DNA of 64,000 bases from Acephala macrosclerotiorum (GCA_014904845.1 MU119224.1:124001-188000), one strand, 5' to 3'; positions 1-12,308 are shown, numbered from the stretch's first letter. The notes: generated by a model not told the origin, from the letters alone. Numbers and translations are program-made.

Positions 1-2460
1 TGATTGAGGTGCTATGAATGTCAACAACAAATAGACGAGATGTAGAAGAAGCCTTTGTGATGTTTGCAGGTGCAGAGAGCCGCTGAGTGGTGGATTGATC
101 GATGGAGGAAAGGAGTTGAAGAGGAAGAAAGGAGGTAAGGGAGGAACACTTATGCCTTGTTTACTATCCTATTTGGCAGACACGAGAGGTTGGGTTAAAG
201 GAAGGAGTGCGTTGGCGAGGCAAGTATTTCTCTGAAAATCAGCGATGTTGAGATTCGCCGGAGGCAGGTGCGATTCGTCCAAAGGCCTGTGAAATTGCAA
301 GTAGGATTTATTCTGGGTTTTCTAACATGCCGCCAATTTTTTGAGCAAAAGAGTGGCCAGTTGATATAGATTGAGCTGCCGCAGCATCGCCATGCCCGAT
401 TTTTGTTCAGGAACTTGTACATCTGCGCTCCTCATATTTACATTCTGTTTGATAATGTAGTACTTCGTGTGCACGTTCTAATCCTCAGTGCTGGTTCTCT
501 TCCCTGCTCGACAGAAAGTCCATCCAGAATTCGAATTTCGTACATATCGTAGAGCATGGCCTGTTAACTCACTCCTCAACCGAATTGAAGCTGCACGCAA
601 AGTAAGAAAAGAACCAACCGCGGACTCCTATCTAGCCTTCCACACTTGCCACAAAGTCATTTGTCAAGTCAGTTAAACGGTTTCTTCCCCGAAGCAGAAT
701 TGTTGTGCTTTTAGGTGTACCTTGTTTCTAACTTCTTAGTGAGGCCCCGCCAGTATGATTGCCCCTTTACAAAACGGCTTGCCCAGGTCTTCTGGGGCCT
801 GCTACAGTACCCCTGGTAGTAGTTGAGTTTTTGCTCCTTCATCTATAATCGTGTGACTCTTCTATACGGTCTCTGGCCAGTTTTCGCGTCCTTTTTCGCG
901 TCCAAGATCACCTGCATGATTCGTTCTAGACGAGAAAGAGGAAAAGGGGCTGGCTCAAGCGACCCTTTTGCAGGCCTGCCCAAACTTTAATTCAGCCTCG
1001 ATTCAAGACTTATACAGTTTCTTTGTTGGTTGTATTAAGATTCGGCGTTGCTTCGACTCATGTTCACGATCATTTGTTGCTCAACAGGTATTCCGACAAT
1101 GTTTATTTCTGCTCTATACCTTCAACAATCACAAAAACATCAAAATTGGACGATAGATCCACGAAAGGTTTCATGTCTTCCCAAATTAGCCAAAGTGAAG
1201 TAAGTCCTAATCTCAAGGTCGGACTTCGACGAGCGAGGCCAAGCACGAGTGTGACTCTCTTATTACTTTCAAGTTCATCAGTAGCAGCAGGTTTTCAGGC
1301 AACTGAATATTTGCCATCGTTCGAATTGAGGGTCTTACTCGCCGTTGAACCGAAAGATCGAGTTCGAAAAAGGATTTGTCAATGTCCTAAGGATATTGTC
1401 CGTCCTTCTGAAGCGTATTCCCTTTTGTGACGGCGGCATAGTTGGTCATCATCTTTCTTAGATGATTCATGATTCATGATGGAGATAGACGGGTACTGTG
1501 GTAGGTATGTAAGGTAGTAGTAAAACAGGGCGGTCGTTCTTCACCATCTCCGTTCGAACGCCACGAAGTTCAGGCGTGCTCGCTTACGACCCCTCATCCC
1601 CCCTTTCCCCTACTTTAAATTTCAATCTCCTGCAATGAAAAGAAATACTTTTCGAATATAGATCCGCATCACTCTCCACCCATATACACCAAGATCTGAC
1701 GTCGCAAAATGTCAAAAAATAAAAAATAAAATACACATTTCAAAACTTTACCAGGTCACAGACAAGCCATTACCTATTGAGCAAAACCTAACTTGAAAGA
1801 GTTTGTGAGTTTTATTTTAGCTGGAGGATTAGATATCAATCAAATAAGGTTGGTGATTTCTATGTCAATTACGGACAAAGAGGTTCTGTATTGGGTTTTT
1901 AGGAGCTCAAGCGAAGGGGATGAGACATCAAGATTTCCTATAAGAGTGTGGATTTGCCTTCATTTTCGTCGCTAATTTTCGAGTGTCTTGAAAAATAATA
2001 CATTTGGGAGCAGTAAGGGAGCCTTAGCGGATTGATCAAAGTCCCAAGAAAGACGTCGAGTTTCAAAGACCTTTCGTTCTCTAGCTAGAGCTTCACATTA
2101 ACACTCTATTGATATTTCGCAAGAATTTCACACGTCACGTCTTCCAAATATGACACAAAACAAGTTGCAAAATCCAATTGATGAACTAACCAACTAAGCA
2201 AATACTCATACAGGGATATACAGCGAGACGCCGCAGCGCCAAACCCCCACCCAAAGCTCAAGCCACCTCCCTCCCCAATTGTGCAATCAACCCCTCCATG
2301 CAGTAGGTGGGAATCCGGGAAAATCAACAGACCCTACCCAAAGTTCATGCTAATGAGCAATTAATTACACGTATAAGTCGAGTATGTTTATGGTGAGCTA
2401 TGACAAAGGAAAATATTTCTGCTGGGTGTCGAATGTGATGTGCAGGCGGAGTGTGGGCAA
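1..2460. other. Intergenic, no supported gene
   Basis: Only short, low-quality open frames occur here. The longest, at 1023-1430 (+), has no recognisable domain and no good start context. The right end is the probable 3' untranslated region of the flotillin gene. A short direct repeat of 'attcatg' units lies near 1465-1480, and an A-rich stretch lies near 1713-1730. Nothing else stands out. Confidence 0.5.
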
Positions 2461-4107
2461 TTAGTTGCCATTCAGGGCGTTCTTGCTTGAAGGGCCGTTG
2501 ATACCGTTGATTGGCTTTTCATTAACCTCACGGTCAGAAATGTGACTGGCGAGCTTTCCAAATTGCCACTCTGGGAAGGTGATGCTAGCCTGCTCGTTGA
2601 TAGTGGACATCAGAGGTGGGAGCATTTGGTACAAGTTGCGAATGCTGCTCATGCCACCCATACCGGCGCCTTCTCCGCCTTGAGCGCTGGCACCACCAGC
2701 TTCGGCACCAGTGTTCCAGATGGTCATCTTGGGGTTCATGCCACGGACAGCGTCAGCATTGGCCTTGGCCAGATCGGTGTAGACACCCTTCTCGATCATC
2801 ATGTATTGAATGAGACCGGATGGGCCACCGAAAGCGTGCGAGAGATCAGCATAGGCGCCAGCCATAGCGGACAGACCAGCAGCAGCCTTCTGTTGACGGA
2901 TAAGATCTGCCTCGGCCTCCTTTGCGGCAGCGATGTACTTAGCTTCGGCTTCGACACGGGTCTTGTATGCATGAGCATCAGCAGCCTTCTGCTCGCTGTA
3001 AAGAGCAGCGTTGGAGCGGGCTTGCTCTTCGTAGTTCTTGGCATCGGCGGCTTGTTGCTTCGATTCTCTGGCAATAGTGGCCTTGACGACGTCGCTAGCT
3101 CTCAGTCTCTCCAATTCAGTCTGAGCACGAACAACTTCGACTTCCTTTCTCAACTCCTCATCACGGACTTCGGTGGCACGGGTAGCCTCGATCTGAGCAA
3201 TGTTGACTTCCTTGTTGAAGTTTGTCTTTCTGGTCGCCAGAGTAGCCTCGGCTCTTGCCTTCTCGGAGTCTCTCTCGGTCTTCGCGACAGCAGTCTCGGC
3301 GTTAATCTTGGCGATCTCACGATTCTGCTCACCTTGACGTTGAGCTTCTCCAACATTACCGAGTCTCTGAGCTTCGGAGACATCAATACGGGCTTGATTG
3401 ATAGCCCCCTCGTGGGCCTTGCGGGAAAGAGACTCAAAGTAGCTAGAGTTTGGGGCATCTCTAAGCTCCTTCACATTGGCGTTGTAAATTTTGAGGCCGA
3501 ATTGGTCGAGTTCTCCTTGGATGTTGCGGAAAATTCTGCTCTTGAATTGTTCTCTCGCCGTAAAGATCTCTTCCATTGTCATGGAGCCTATATCTGTTAG
3601 GGGCTATTTGATATAGCGCAGCGATTGGGGAGTACTTACTGACAAGCACACGAGTTTCACCCTCGATGATACCCTTAACAATGTTCTCGATATGTTGAGT
3701 ACTCGAGTTAGAAGCTCTATTGGTATCGGCTTCTGCAAGCAGCATGGCATACTTCAAGAGAGCATCACCACGATCTTCCGGTGCTTGATCAGGATGGGCG
3801 ACATCTCCTGGAGCTTGGCCGGCGGCTGCACCGCGCTGATTGACATCTGGACCGACAGTGAAAACGACAGGCAGCAAGAACTGCAGCTTCTCCTTTGTCA
3901 TGGCCTGCAAGTTCATGGCATAGTCACGGGGTTGAATGCTGAAGCGTTGGCACTGTAGTAAGTTAGTACATAGCTTGTGACAACAGGTATTGAAGGATGT
4001 ACTCTTTGAAAAGGCCACACCCAGGTGGCCTTGACGATCTTGACCGTCTTGATGCCTGCACCAGTGACGGCGAGGTACTCATTGGGAGAAGCAATAGTAT
4101 AAACCAT
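2461..4107 (-). CDS. Flotillin-like SPFH/band-7 domain protein
   Basis: Three exons (4107-4003, 3952-3640, 3587-2461) join in phase and give 514 residues. The N-terminus MVYTIASPNEYLAVTGAG matches the start of flotillins, followed by the SPFH/band-7 domain over roughly residues 1-220. A long Ala/Glu/Lys/Arg-rich helical region (about 250-400) follows, which in flotillins forms the coiled coil for oligomerisation. Flotillins scaffold sterol-rich microdomains on the inner face of the plasma membrane; in filamentous fungi they affect hyphal polarity. An insert rich in Ala, Gly, Pro and Asp (near residues 75-100) lengthens the protein compared with animal flotillin. Both introns have GTA-type donors and consensus acceptors. 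The long open frame on the opposite strand (2542-3600) is a shadow of the biased codons. The family is secure; the exact role is inferred. Confidence 0.9.
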
Positions 4108-5350
4108 TGTGATTCGTGAATAGATGTGCGTGTAATGGGTATGGGTATGGTTATCTCGAAAAGGTATCTGAAGTTGAGGAAAAGAAAGACCTCAAGGTTT
4201 TGAAGTGCGTCTGGATAAGGAATGGTTCCGGAAGCTTTGTGGGCGAGAGGGTGATTAAATACTTGTTGATGGCCTTCAAAGGGGATCAACGAACTACACT
4301 CATGCTATCAGCCTTGCACTAATGACTTGGTGTACCGGGGACAGCCTCATTAGGTGATCCACTTAGGCTGCACCTCTGAATGGTCTAACATACCTTGGAC
4401 GTCTTTAGAGCCTGGCAATAATCCAATGAAGCCAATTCGAGATAGCTGCAAGGCTGATGATGAAGGAGACGTTAGTCTCTCGGAACGCGGAATCTCAATT
4501 TGAGGTAAGCTCCTGAATGTAATGACGAGAGAATTTCCAGTGGATGTTGCCCATTTATCGAACTTCCGGATGATTCAAAATGTACTGTTGTGATTGTGTT
4601 TGTCACCTGTCGATGCTCTGATACTGTTTGCAAGGCTGAGCGGTGTCAGATTGAGCCGATCAATGCTTGTCCATGTTTGTGCCTCGAAGTAAGGAAAAAT
4701 GCCGCACGCTATGGATGAGCATCTTTTGTGGCTTGTATCATTTGATGTCAAGCAGTGCCTTGTGAAATCTGACCACACCAAAGCATACGATGTGCCAGCA
4801 AATCGCAACCGAAGACTCGCATATTCTGGCGTCATACATATCGCTCAAGCCCCTGCTTTCAACAAAAGGGAGGGCAAGATATCTGAGCTTCATCGAAGTG
4901 AGGTTAGAGGAGAGGCAGTTTGAAGTTGGACAGCGGCACTAGCTTGTCTTGGTGAAGGATCTCCACACTCGTGACCTCATTCAGCCTCTCTTTAGTGGGC
5001 TGGTATTCTTCTAGCGTGCTTCTCGAAGACAGATGGCAGCTTTCACTTCTGTGTTATCCTGGTTCAGTCCTGAGACTAGAGCGTCATTGGTTTCTCGTCG
5101 AAAAACAAAGGCCTCAAACAAGGCAGATAGTCAACCCTCGCCTGGACAGACGGCACAGCTTCCGAGTCGAGACCCCCCTTTCTTCAGGCAGACACTCTTG
5201 TACGACACAGCCCTCCTATTCCAAGACGATCCTTGCTTCTTGGCCAGCCTCGCTAAGCTCTAGGGACCACCAATCCGTCGAGGTCCAAGTGCGGGTAACT
5301 CGAGCGTCCCCTGCGTTGGACCCGAATCATATCCTACAATCATCAACAAC
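4108..5350. other. Divergent intergenic region
   Basis: This separates the flotillin start (leftward) from the PPxY gene (rightward) and should carry both promoters. Open frames at 4575-4835 (-), 4699-4923 (+) and 4971-5366 (+) have no recognisable domain, and I do not call them genes. The last part leads into the palindrome cluster annotated separately. Confidence 0.4.
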
Positions 5351-5431
5351 TTCCGGAAAATCCTAAGAGTCATTCTCGAACGATTCTCGAACAACCGTAG
5401 ACGTCAAGTCTGCCTTCTAGAACTTCTAGAA
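5351..5431. promoter_or_regulatory. Cluster of five TTCnnGAA palindromes (heat-shock-element-like)
   Basis: Five perfect TTCnnGAA palindromes lie within 81 bases: 5351-5358 (TTCCGGAA), 5373-5380 and 5384-5391 (both TTCTCGAA), 5415-5422 and 5424-5431 (both TTCTAGAA). A given position matches TTCnnGAA by chance about once in 4,096 bases, so this density is far above expectation. Heat shock factor Hsf1 binds alternating nTTCn/nGAAn units, and each palindrome supplies one inverted pair. Spacing between pairs is not the regular 5-base register, so binding by several trimers or a gapped element is assumed. The cluster lies about 175-255 bases upstream of the ATG at 5606 and more than 1.2 kb from the flotillin start. 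Confidence 0.6.
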
Positions 5432-5605
5432 CACGGCTTCTTTAACGTCATTTCATCTACCAACAATCACCATTGCGTCAGGTGACAATTGCACGCCATA
5501 GCCAAGCCAGTCATTAACGTCAGAGCTGCTCGTCAACCTCCTCGAAACCACTTCCGTTCACCCTTTTCACCTTCTCGCTTTCTTTCTACGAACGAGAAAC
5601 TCGAA

Positions 5606-6394
5606 ATGGACACCAAGTCCCCCGCCGGACTTCGAGGTCCCTACGATACCTACTCAGAAGTCGATGCACCGCCCGCTTACAACGACACCTTTTCATCATT
5701 CCCAGTCACCTCATCCTCGTCCCCTTCTAGTTACTACTCTTCTCAAATCTCGTCTCAACTTCAATCTCTGACTATTCAAATCTCATCGCTGGAGACTCAG
5801 AAGTCTCTTCTGGCTCATGCAGAAGACGAGAAGATTTTGGGCTGTCTAACAACACACATCCAGGTTTACCTCTCAGACTTCGCTTCTACCGGACTCAAAA
5901 AGGGAACGCTTATCCTCGTCCCAGCAAGAGGACTGAAGAGTCAAAACGCAGTACCAACAGATTCGGACTATGACTTCGGAAATCGGGAGGAGTACGATCG
6001 TGTCGTCAGAGTAAGGAGCAAGGGAGACGATGGGATTGATGAAGGAAGTTGGTACTGGGAGGACGAGGCCATGGCAAATCGATTAGTTAGAATTCTGAGA
6101 CCAAAGCCAGATTTGAAGAACAGAGACTTGCCACCAAGGAAGGAAGAGGTCAAGAAGGAGGAATCAAGGGGTTTCTGGGGACGAAAGAAGAGTTCTCCGA
6201 AGCCGCCTTTGATTGAGGAGAGGAGGGACGAGAAGACCGCAAGTGAGAGGGAGAAGGAGAATGGAGACAGAGTTGTTGTCGATGTTAAGGCTGAGGAGGT
6301 CTGCTTTCGCTCTGAGAATGAGTTTGGCATTTATGAGAGCGAGACGGGTTGGGGAATTGTACTGCACTTACGGGTCGTGTTAGCGAGAAGATGA
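5606..6394 (+). CDS. Hypothetical PPxY-containing fungal protein
   Basis: A single-exon frame of 262 residues from the ATG at 5606, which has a good context (gaaATGg). Upstream in-frame sequence has no earlier ATG. I do not recognise the family. Visible features: a Ser/Pro/Tyr-rich N-terminus with a PPAY motif at residues 22-25, the type bound by WW domains of Rsp5/Nedd4 ubiquitin ligases; a central conserved-looking part (about 50-170) with a short helical stretch, then a strand-rich block ending in a Trp-Tyr-Trp element; a highly charged Lys/Glu-rich linker (about 172-240); and a short hydrophobic C-terminus. There is no signal peptide or clear membrane span. The palindrome cluster just upstream suggests stress induction. 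A downstream exon cannot be excluded because the C-terminus runs straight into a stop. Confidence 0.7.
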   Translation: MDTKSPAGLRGPYDTYSEVDAPPAYNDTFSSFPVTSSSSPSSYYSSQISSQLQSLTIQISSLETQKSLLAHAEDEKILGCLTTHIQVYLSDFASTGLKKGTLILVPARGLKSQNAVPTDSDYDFGNREEYDRVVRVRSKGDDGIDEGSWYWEDEAMANRLVRILRPKPDLKNRDLPPRKEEVKKEESRGFWGRKKSSPKPPLIEERRDEKTASEREKENGDRVVVDVKAEEVCFRSENEFGIYESETGWGIVLHLRVVLARR

Positions 6395-7184
6395 CTTAAT
6401 TAAGTTGCAAGGCGACAATTCGTTGTGGATAATGTATATTTTGAAACTGCTTTCTCGCATGTGTCCACAGAACACATTTAGATGGAAGGCCCGTGAGGTC
6501 TATGTCAACTGCGATCTCAACACAGGCCGATTTCCCACTCGAGGCTCGCACTTTGAAATTATACGCGTCGAAATCGCGAACAAGGATTCATATATCGCAC
6601 AGTAGTGTGAGACCTAGAATCAAGAATCGAGGAGAAAATGGTTAAAAACGGGTTTGCTTACCTAGGTTTGGATCGTATCTAGCAAGAATCAAGCTCGGTT
6701 TGAAAAGGATAAACGAACTGGTTCTGTGAAATCCAAGTTACGAAACGAGAACCACCTCGATTTTCCTTAGATTGCAATCGCTGATAATTTGAATATCTTG
6801 GATGTTCAAATCCAGACTTTTCTATCGCGCTGGTCTTTAAGACCTGGCCTGGCTTATGATTGGTGAATTCCTGCGTCCAAATGAAATAAAGCTTTTGCGG
6901 GCTCTTCGCGTTTAAAAACATTGATATGAACGTTTCGGGTTTCAGCATCATCGACAACCTGTCTAGCAATAATTATGTGAGCAGAATTTGATGTTTTGAG
7001 AAGAAGAGCGTTCATGAATTTTCGAGCATTTGATGTTTATGTATACTAGACTATTTTAGGACTAGCAGGCACATGGCCCAAGCTCCCCTGCATCAACGAC
7101 GAATGAGGCTGTGATGGAGAAGCAAGGCTCCAGTATTCGCGATCTTCACTCTCCCAAGTGCTATGAATATTGCATACTGTTGAC
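6395..7184. other. Intergenic, nothing supported
   Basis: An open frame at 6679-6969 (-) has no domain I recognise. The right end should contain the VPS11 promoter. I see no repeat or RNA gene. Confidence 0.4.
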
Positions 7185-10100
7185 ATGGCTTTAACTTCGG
7201 TGTGTTGAGTATCTCCTGAAGATCTGCGAAGGAAAACTGCTAACTAACACAGTGGAAAACGTTCGATTTCTTCGAAGTCAGCCAAGTCAAGCCTCTGGAC
7301 GACGAGAGCAAGTCCTTCTTCGAGAACAACGAAATCAGCTGTGTTTGCTCTGGCTCCGAAAGTCTGTTCCTGGGAAGCCACGATGGCTTTGTGCGGATCC
7401 TATCGCCATCTTTCAAGGTGCTGCGGACCTTTCAGGCACACGATACGGGCTCGATTACACACATGACGCAGGTAGAGGGGACGTCGTTACTGGTTACGAT
7501 TTCTGTACGTCATATTGATTGGGCTTGCGAAGTGTTTCTAATTTAGAATAGGAAGACATATCAAATGAACCGGTTCTGAAAGTTTGGGCGCTGGATAAAC
7601 CTGTGAAGAAGACCGGGCTACCTACATGTCAATCAACACTGAGTATACAGAATGGGAGGAAACCGTTCCCAGTACGCCACGAACATCTAGGAGAGGAATG
7701 TCCCGCTGACATGACACGCAGATATCTGCCTTCACAGCACTCGATGACCTCTCTCAATTAGCCGTTGGATTTGCCAACGGCTCTGTTACCGTTGTACGAG
7801 GGGACCTAGTTCACGACCGAGGTGCAAAGCAAAGAACGGTACACGAATCAGAGGAACCAGTCACCGGTGTTGAATTCCGAGAAGAATCACGACTCACTAC
7901 CCTCTACGTCTCAACTACGTCACGAATTGTGAAGCTTGTCATTGCAGGTCGCGGCCAAGGTCAGACAGCACGAGCCGTAGAAGATTCGGGATGTGCCGTT
8001 GGATGTATGACACTCGATAAAAGAACTGGAGATATTGTCGTGGTCCGAGACGATGCCATATATTACTATGGCGTAGATGGGCGAGGTCCATGTTATGCAT
8101 ATGATGGGCCCAAGAGCTTAGTAGCTATATATGAAGACTATGTGGCCCTCGTCTCTCCTCCCTCTTCCTCTACTCCTGCGAAGACGAATACTTTACGAAG
8201 ATTTGGAGGTGCTCAAGCCGATGAGCTCTTCAACACCTCGACTTTCACCTTACTTGATACGGGATTGAAATTTGTCGCACATTCGGAGTCTCTGGTCTCT
8301 CAGGTTAAGACACTTTTCATGACCTGGGGTGATCTCTTTACTCTCACACAAGATGGCAAGGTAGGTTAACTGTCGCTCATGTTAGATCATTTGACTTACT
8401 CCGGTGCTAGATATACCGCTACCATGAGAAGTCTTTGCAGCAGCGACTGGAGATCCTGTACCAAAGAAATCTTTTTGTCACTGCTATCAATCTGGCTCAG
8501 AAGTCGGGAATGGATTCGACAGGGCAGAACGTGATATTCCGGAAGTATGGTGACTTTCTCTACCAGAAAGCCGATTACGATGGTGCCATGCAGCAATACT
8601 TGAAAGCTATTGACAACACTGAGCCGTCGCAAGTGATTAGAAAGGTAGATCATACCCATAGTCTTGGGAATCTCGTACTGACATGATCAGTTCCTTGACA
8701 CTCAAAGAATACACAATCTGATCGAGTACCTTGAGGAACTACATGAACATCACAAAGCAACCGCAGACCACACCACACTACTCCTGAATTGCTATGCGAA
8801 ATTAAAAGACATCGATAAGCTTGAGAAGTTTATCAAGTCACCTGGGGATTTGAAATTTGATCTAGACACTGCCATCTCGATGTGCAGACAAGGTGGCTAC
8901 TATGAACAAGCTGCATATTTGGCCACGAAGCATGGAGAGCACGAACTTGTTGTGGATATTCTGATTGAAGACTCCAAGAAGTATGCCGATGCTCTCGAAT
9001 TCATCAGTCGCTTAGAACCGGAAGCCGTAGGCAAACCCAAAAACTTGAGCTAGTCATTCGAATTAATGTTCAGACAGGCCTATCCAAACTTGATGAAATA
9101 CGCGAGAGTCTTGCTAGAGCACTGTCCGAAAGAAACGACTCGGCTGTTCATCGATTACTACACAGGACACTTTCAACCTAAGGTTGATGTAGTCGCCCCC
9201 GAGATAATAGCACAACAACCAGGTTATGCTGCGGGAGCTGTGAATGCAGTCCAGAATCTGAAAGACCTACTCCCACTTCCTTATATGAGCACGTCTGCTG
9301 TTGCATCCCCCTCTGCCCAAGGAAACGTTGTTGGCACGATCAGTGACAATCAATTGGTCGCAAATCCGGACCAAATACCAAGCGCGGAGTACACGCCGCC
9401 TCAACCCAGGACCGCATTCTCCTCATTCGTCGATCATCCGGATGAGTTCGTAGTGTTCCTCGAAGCCTGCTTGAAGGAGAAAGACCTCAAGGAGCGGGAC
9501 AAGATTGATCTCTACACGACATTGTTCGAGATGTACTTGCATAAGTCGAACGAGAAAAAGGGCGCTAATAGGGAAGAATGGGAAGCCAAAGCCAAGAAGC
9601 TGATCGAAGGAAAAGACATACCAATTGACACTTCCAACGTTCTGTTGTTGTCTCATCTTTCAGACTTCCGAGATGGTACTATCCTTGTTCGGGAACAAGC
9701 TGGCCTTTGTTTTGATATCTTCCGTTCTTACACCTCTGCGAAAGATACCCGTGGCGCTATAAAGGCGCTCAAGAAATACGGCACTGAGGAGCCACAACTT
9801 TATCCTGCCGCGTTGGCTTACTTCACTTCCGACCCACGAATTCTGGAGGAAGCTGGGGACGAGCTCGATGCAGTTCTTAAGAAGATCGACGAAGATGGCC
9901 TCATGGCACCTCTACAGGTCATTCAGACTCTCAGTACAAATGCTGTCGCAACAATGGGCATGGTGAAGGCCTATCTTCAGCAAACCATCGAGCGAGAACG
10001 CAAAGAGATCGCTTCAAATCGTCGACTCATCACCTCATACCGCAACGAGACCATTGACAAGCGCCAGGAAATGGCAGACTTGTCCAACAAACCACAGACA

Positions 10101-10415
10101 TTCAATAATACCCGATGCGCCTTCTGTGGTTCGCCACTCACCCTGCCCACAGTGCATTTCCTCTGTAAACACAGCTTCCATCAGACTTGTCTGAATATGG
10201 AGGTCAATGAAGATGGCAATGTTGAAGGCACTTGTCCGAATTGTAGGAAGGACAATGATACCATTCGAGCCATTCGAAGGGCGCAGGAGGATAGCGCTGA
10301 CAGGCATGATATCTTTTTGGATGAATTATCGAAGAGTGGTGATAAATTCGGCACGATCAGTGAATGGTATGGAAGAGGAGTCATGCAAATTGAGAATCTG
10401 ACACCTCAGACCTGA
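7185..10415 (+). CDS. VPS11: Vacuolar protein sorting protein Vps11 (Pep5), HOPS/CORVET core subunit
   Basis: Seven exons join in phase: 7185-7199, 7253-7504, 7552-7671, 7722-8360, 8411-8644, 8691-9026, 9078-10415. The protein has 977 residues, normal for the family. The start MALTS|WKTFDFFEVSQV is typical of Vps11. An N-terminal beta-propeller (about 1-350) precedes an alpha-solenoid of clathrin-repeat type (about 380-780). A C-terminal RING-H2 finger begins at Cys879-x2-Cys882 and includes the CKHSFHQTC element. Vps11 is a shared subunit of the HOPS and CORVET tethering complexes that drive endosome and vacuole fusion. The RING is where Vps18 and the class C core assemble. The first coding exon is only 15 bases, and its donor is GTGTGT. 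All introns are about 47-53 bases. Confidence 0.95.
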
Positions 10416-11605
10416 AGGATGAATGATGCGGAAGAGAAAGTCCGACTTTCGAATAATTGGAGGTATGTAATTCGTAACAACGCTCGCGTTCACGATGTCC
10501 CAAAGTCTCTGAATCTGTTGTTGTCGTGCTTTGTGATAATTGTTAGTGGCGATACTGCACATTTCGCTTGAAAAGGAGATCCCAGCCAAGTGTTGCCGGG
10601 TTGTTCGGGCACACTCCTCATTGCTACCCAACCATTTCTGCATTATTACACATCTTTTCGCCCCTTCTGTTACATGTATGACCTAAAGTTTAGGTTTTGT
10701 TGCACGTCTTACTTATCAGCCACCGTCGTCACATCGAAACTTAGTGGCGGGCGCTTCGATTTCGGGTTCCATTCTCTTTGGTCGATCTCGCTTGAGTGTT
10801 CTTGTTGTCCCTTGTTCAGTAGGACATTGTGCTCTCTCGTGCCGCTCTCCTCTCTATCAAGCGGTACAATACACCTACTTGTACATGGCTGCAATACTTA
10901 GGTGGATGGTGTGAAGATAGCCCTGGAAATACCTCAAATTATATCACGTGACTGATATGCAGATCTTTCGTATATCTAGACTCGCGGCGTGTTCATCGAC
11001 CATCTTCAGGAGAGCTAAGATACGAACAGCATGAAATCTCTTTCTTATTTGAAAATAGCTAGCTAGCCGAGCTCGGGCTTTTTCTTCTGCGACTTGCAAT
11101 TTCCAGCCCGGAAAATCGTTGGATTTTCTACATCCCATTCCTCTGGCAAAGGAGAGGCATTTTGAATGCCCCAGATCCGGTGGGACACAGAAATTCGGAG
11201 TATCACTGCATCGATTTCAGGATAGAAACGGACATTCCATCTACTCTGATTCTACAGTACAGCACAGTGTAGAATAATGAAGCGAGCCCCTGCCGCCAAT
11301 TTGATCTCGACGGGGGACTTAGTTGCCAGTCCCAAAATGTAGCTTCCTAATCTCCTTGCAGTATAGCTTCTGCTTTTCCACGCATGCGCGAGTTGGGATA
11401 CGGACTTGAGGATAATTATGTTTAAACTTCGCTGCATGAGCGTCCTCAGAATCTCCACCCTATATCACGACTAAATTACAGTTCACTCTTTATGAATATT
11501 GTACCAAGCTCAACAAGCATCAATTCACCGAGTGCAGATAAGCTTCTTACAGCTCGAAACGACAGGAATTCCCCAAATTTCGGCCATCTCCCAACAAATT
11601 TCAAC
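10416..11605. other. Intergenic, nothing supported
   Basis: This holds the Vps11 3' region and the upstream region of the small membrane protein. Short open frames on both strands (10590-10901 +, 10944-11138 -, 11252-11458 -) lack any recognisable motif. No tRNA or repeat was seen. Confidence 0.4.
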
Positions 11606-12308
11606 ATGGACGCCGCCGAACAATTCTTCCTCAATTTCCGGGTTGAGAAATATGGGGGCAAACTCTTCGAACCAAACACTGTAGCATCATCAGGCATGGG
11701 CATAGGCGAAATCTTTTCAATGCCGGGAGCGAGATACCTCAAAACCCCCACCTACGATAGCGAATCAGTCATTCAACTTATCGTCCTCTTTCTATCCTTT
11801 CTCGCGTACACCTCAATGCTCAAACATTGTTTACAACGTCGCGTACAGGACCGATTCTTCCAGGACAAAGGCCTCAACCTCGCGGACGAAACCTGGGGTA
11901 TCTTTCGCTTTACTGCATCGATCTTCGCTGTCGTCAGGTTACCCTTGCTTTATGCTGGGTAGGCGGTCACGAATAGCTCTTTCATTCAGACGCTTAAAGC
12001 AATATCGGGGGGGGGGGGGGGGGGGGGAGGAGAACCGCTCATTTTGATAGGGCTTGTGGCCATACTGCTTTGTTATCTTGTTATCAAACTTGATTTTGTT
12101 CAAGGCCCACGGGAGGTTCTGAGAGAGGAAGAAAGACGATGAAGGTGACGAAGAGGAAGAGAAAGAGAGGTCGACGGGAAAGAAGCAACGGAAAGAAGAT
12201 GGGGCGTCGTCCGGGGACAATAAGCAGTTATATGAACCTGTGGCGGAGGCGGCTGAGGTATTGATGCTGTCTAGTTCGTTCAATGTCCCAGGACTTGACA
12301 GCGAATAA
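11606..12308 (+). CDS. Small hypothetical membrane protein
   Basis: Unrecognised. Exon 1 (11606-11958) starts MDAAEQFFLNFRVEKYGG and contains a hydrophobic segment at about residues 50-68 that could span a membrane, then a basic patch. Read straight through, the frame stops at 11960-11962. A GT donor at 11959 and an AG acceptor at 12126-12127 restore frame to a second exon (12128-12308), which adds a strongly acidic and basic tail ending ...VPGLDSE. The joined protein has 177 residues. The 169-base intron contains a run of 21 G and has a weak GTAGGC donor, so the second exon is an inference. The alternative is a 119-residue protein ending at 11962. Either way the single hydrophobic segment suggests a small membrane protein. 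Confidence 0.45.
12007..12027 (+). repeat. Poly-G tract of 21 bases
   Basis: An uninterrupted run of 21 G (poly-C on the other strand) inside the proposed intron of the small membrane protein gene. Such runs are prone to length error in sequencing and to G-quadruplex formation. It is seen directly; the exact length may be an assembly artefact. Confidence 0.8.

Noticed and set aside
1023..1430. 135-codon open frame as a gene
   Set aside because: No domain, poor start context and no splice structure; composition looks like random sequence.
2542..3600. 352-codon open frame antisense to the flotillin gene
   Set aside because: It mirrors the biased codons of the real gene, has no recognisable domain and overlaps a clear flotillin exon.
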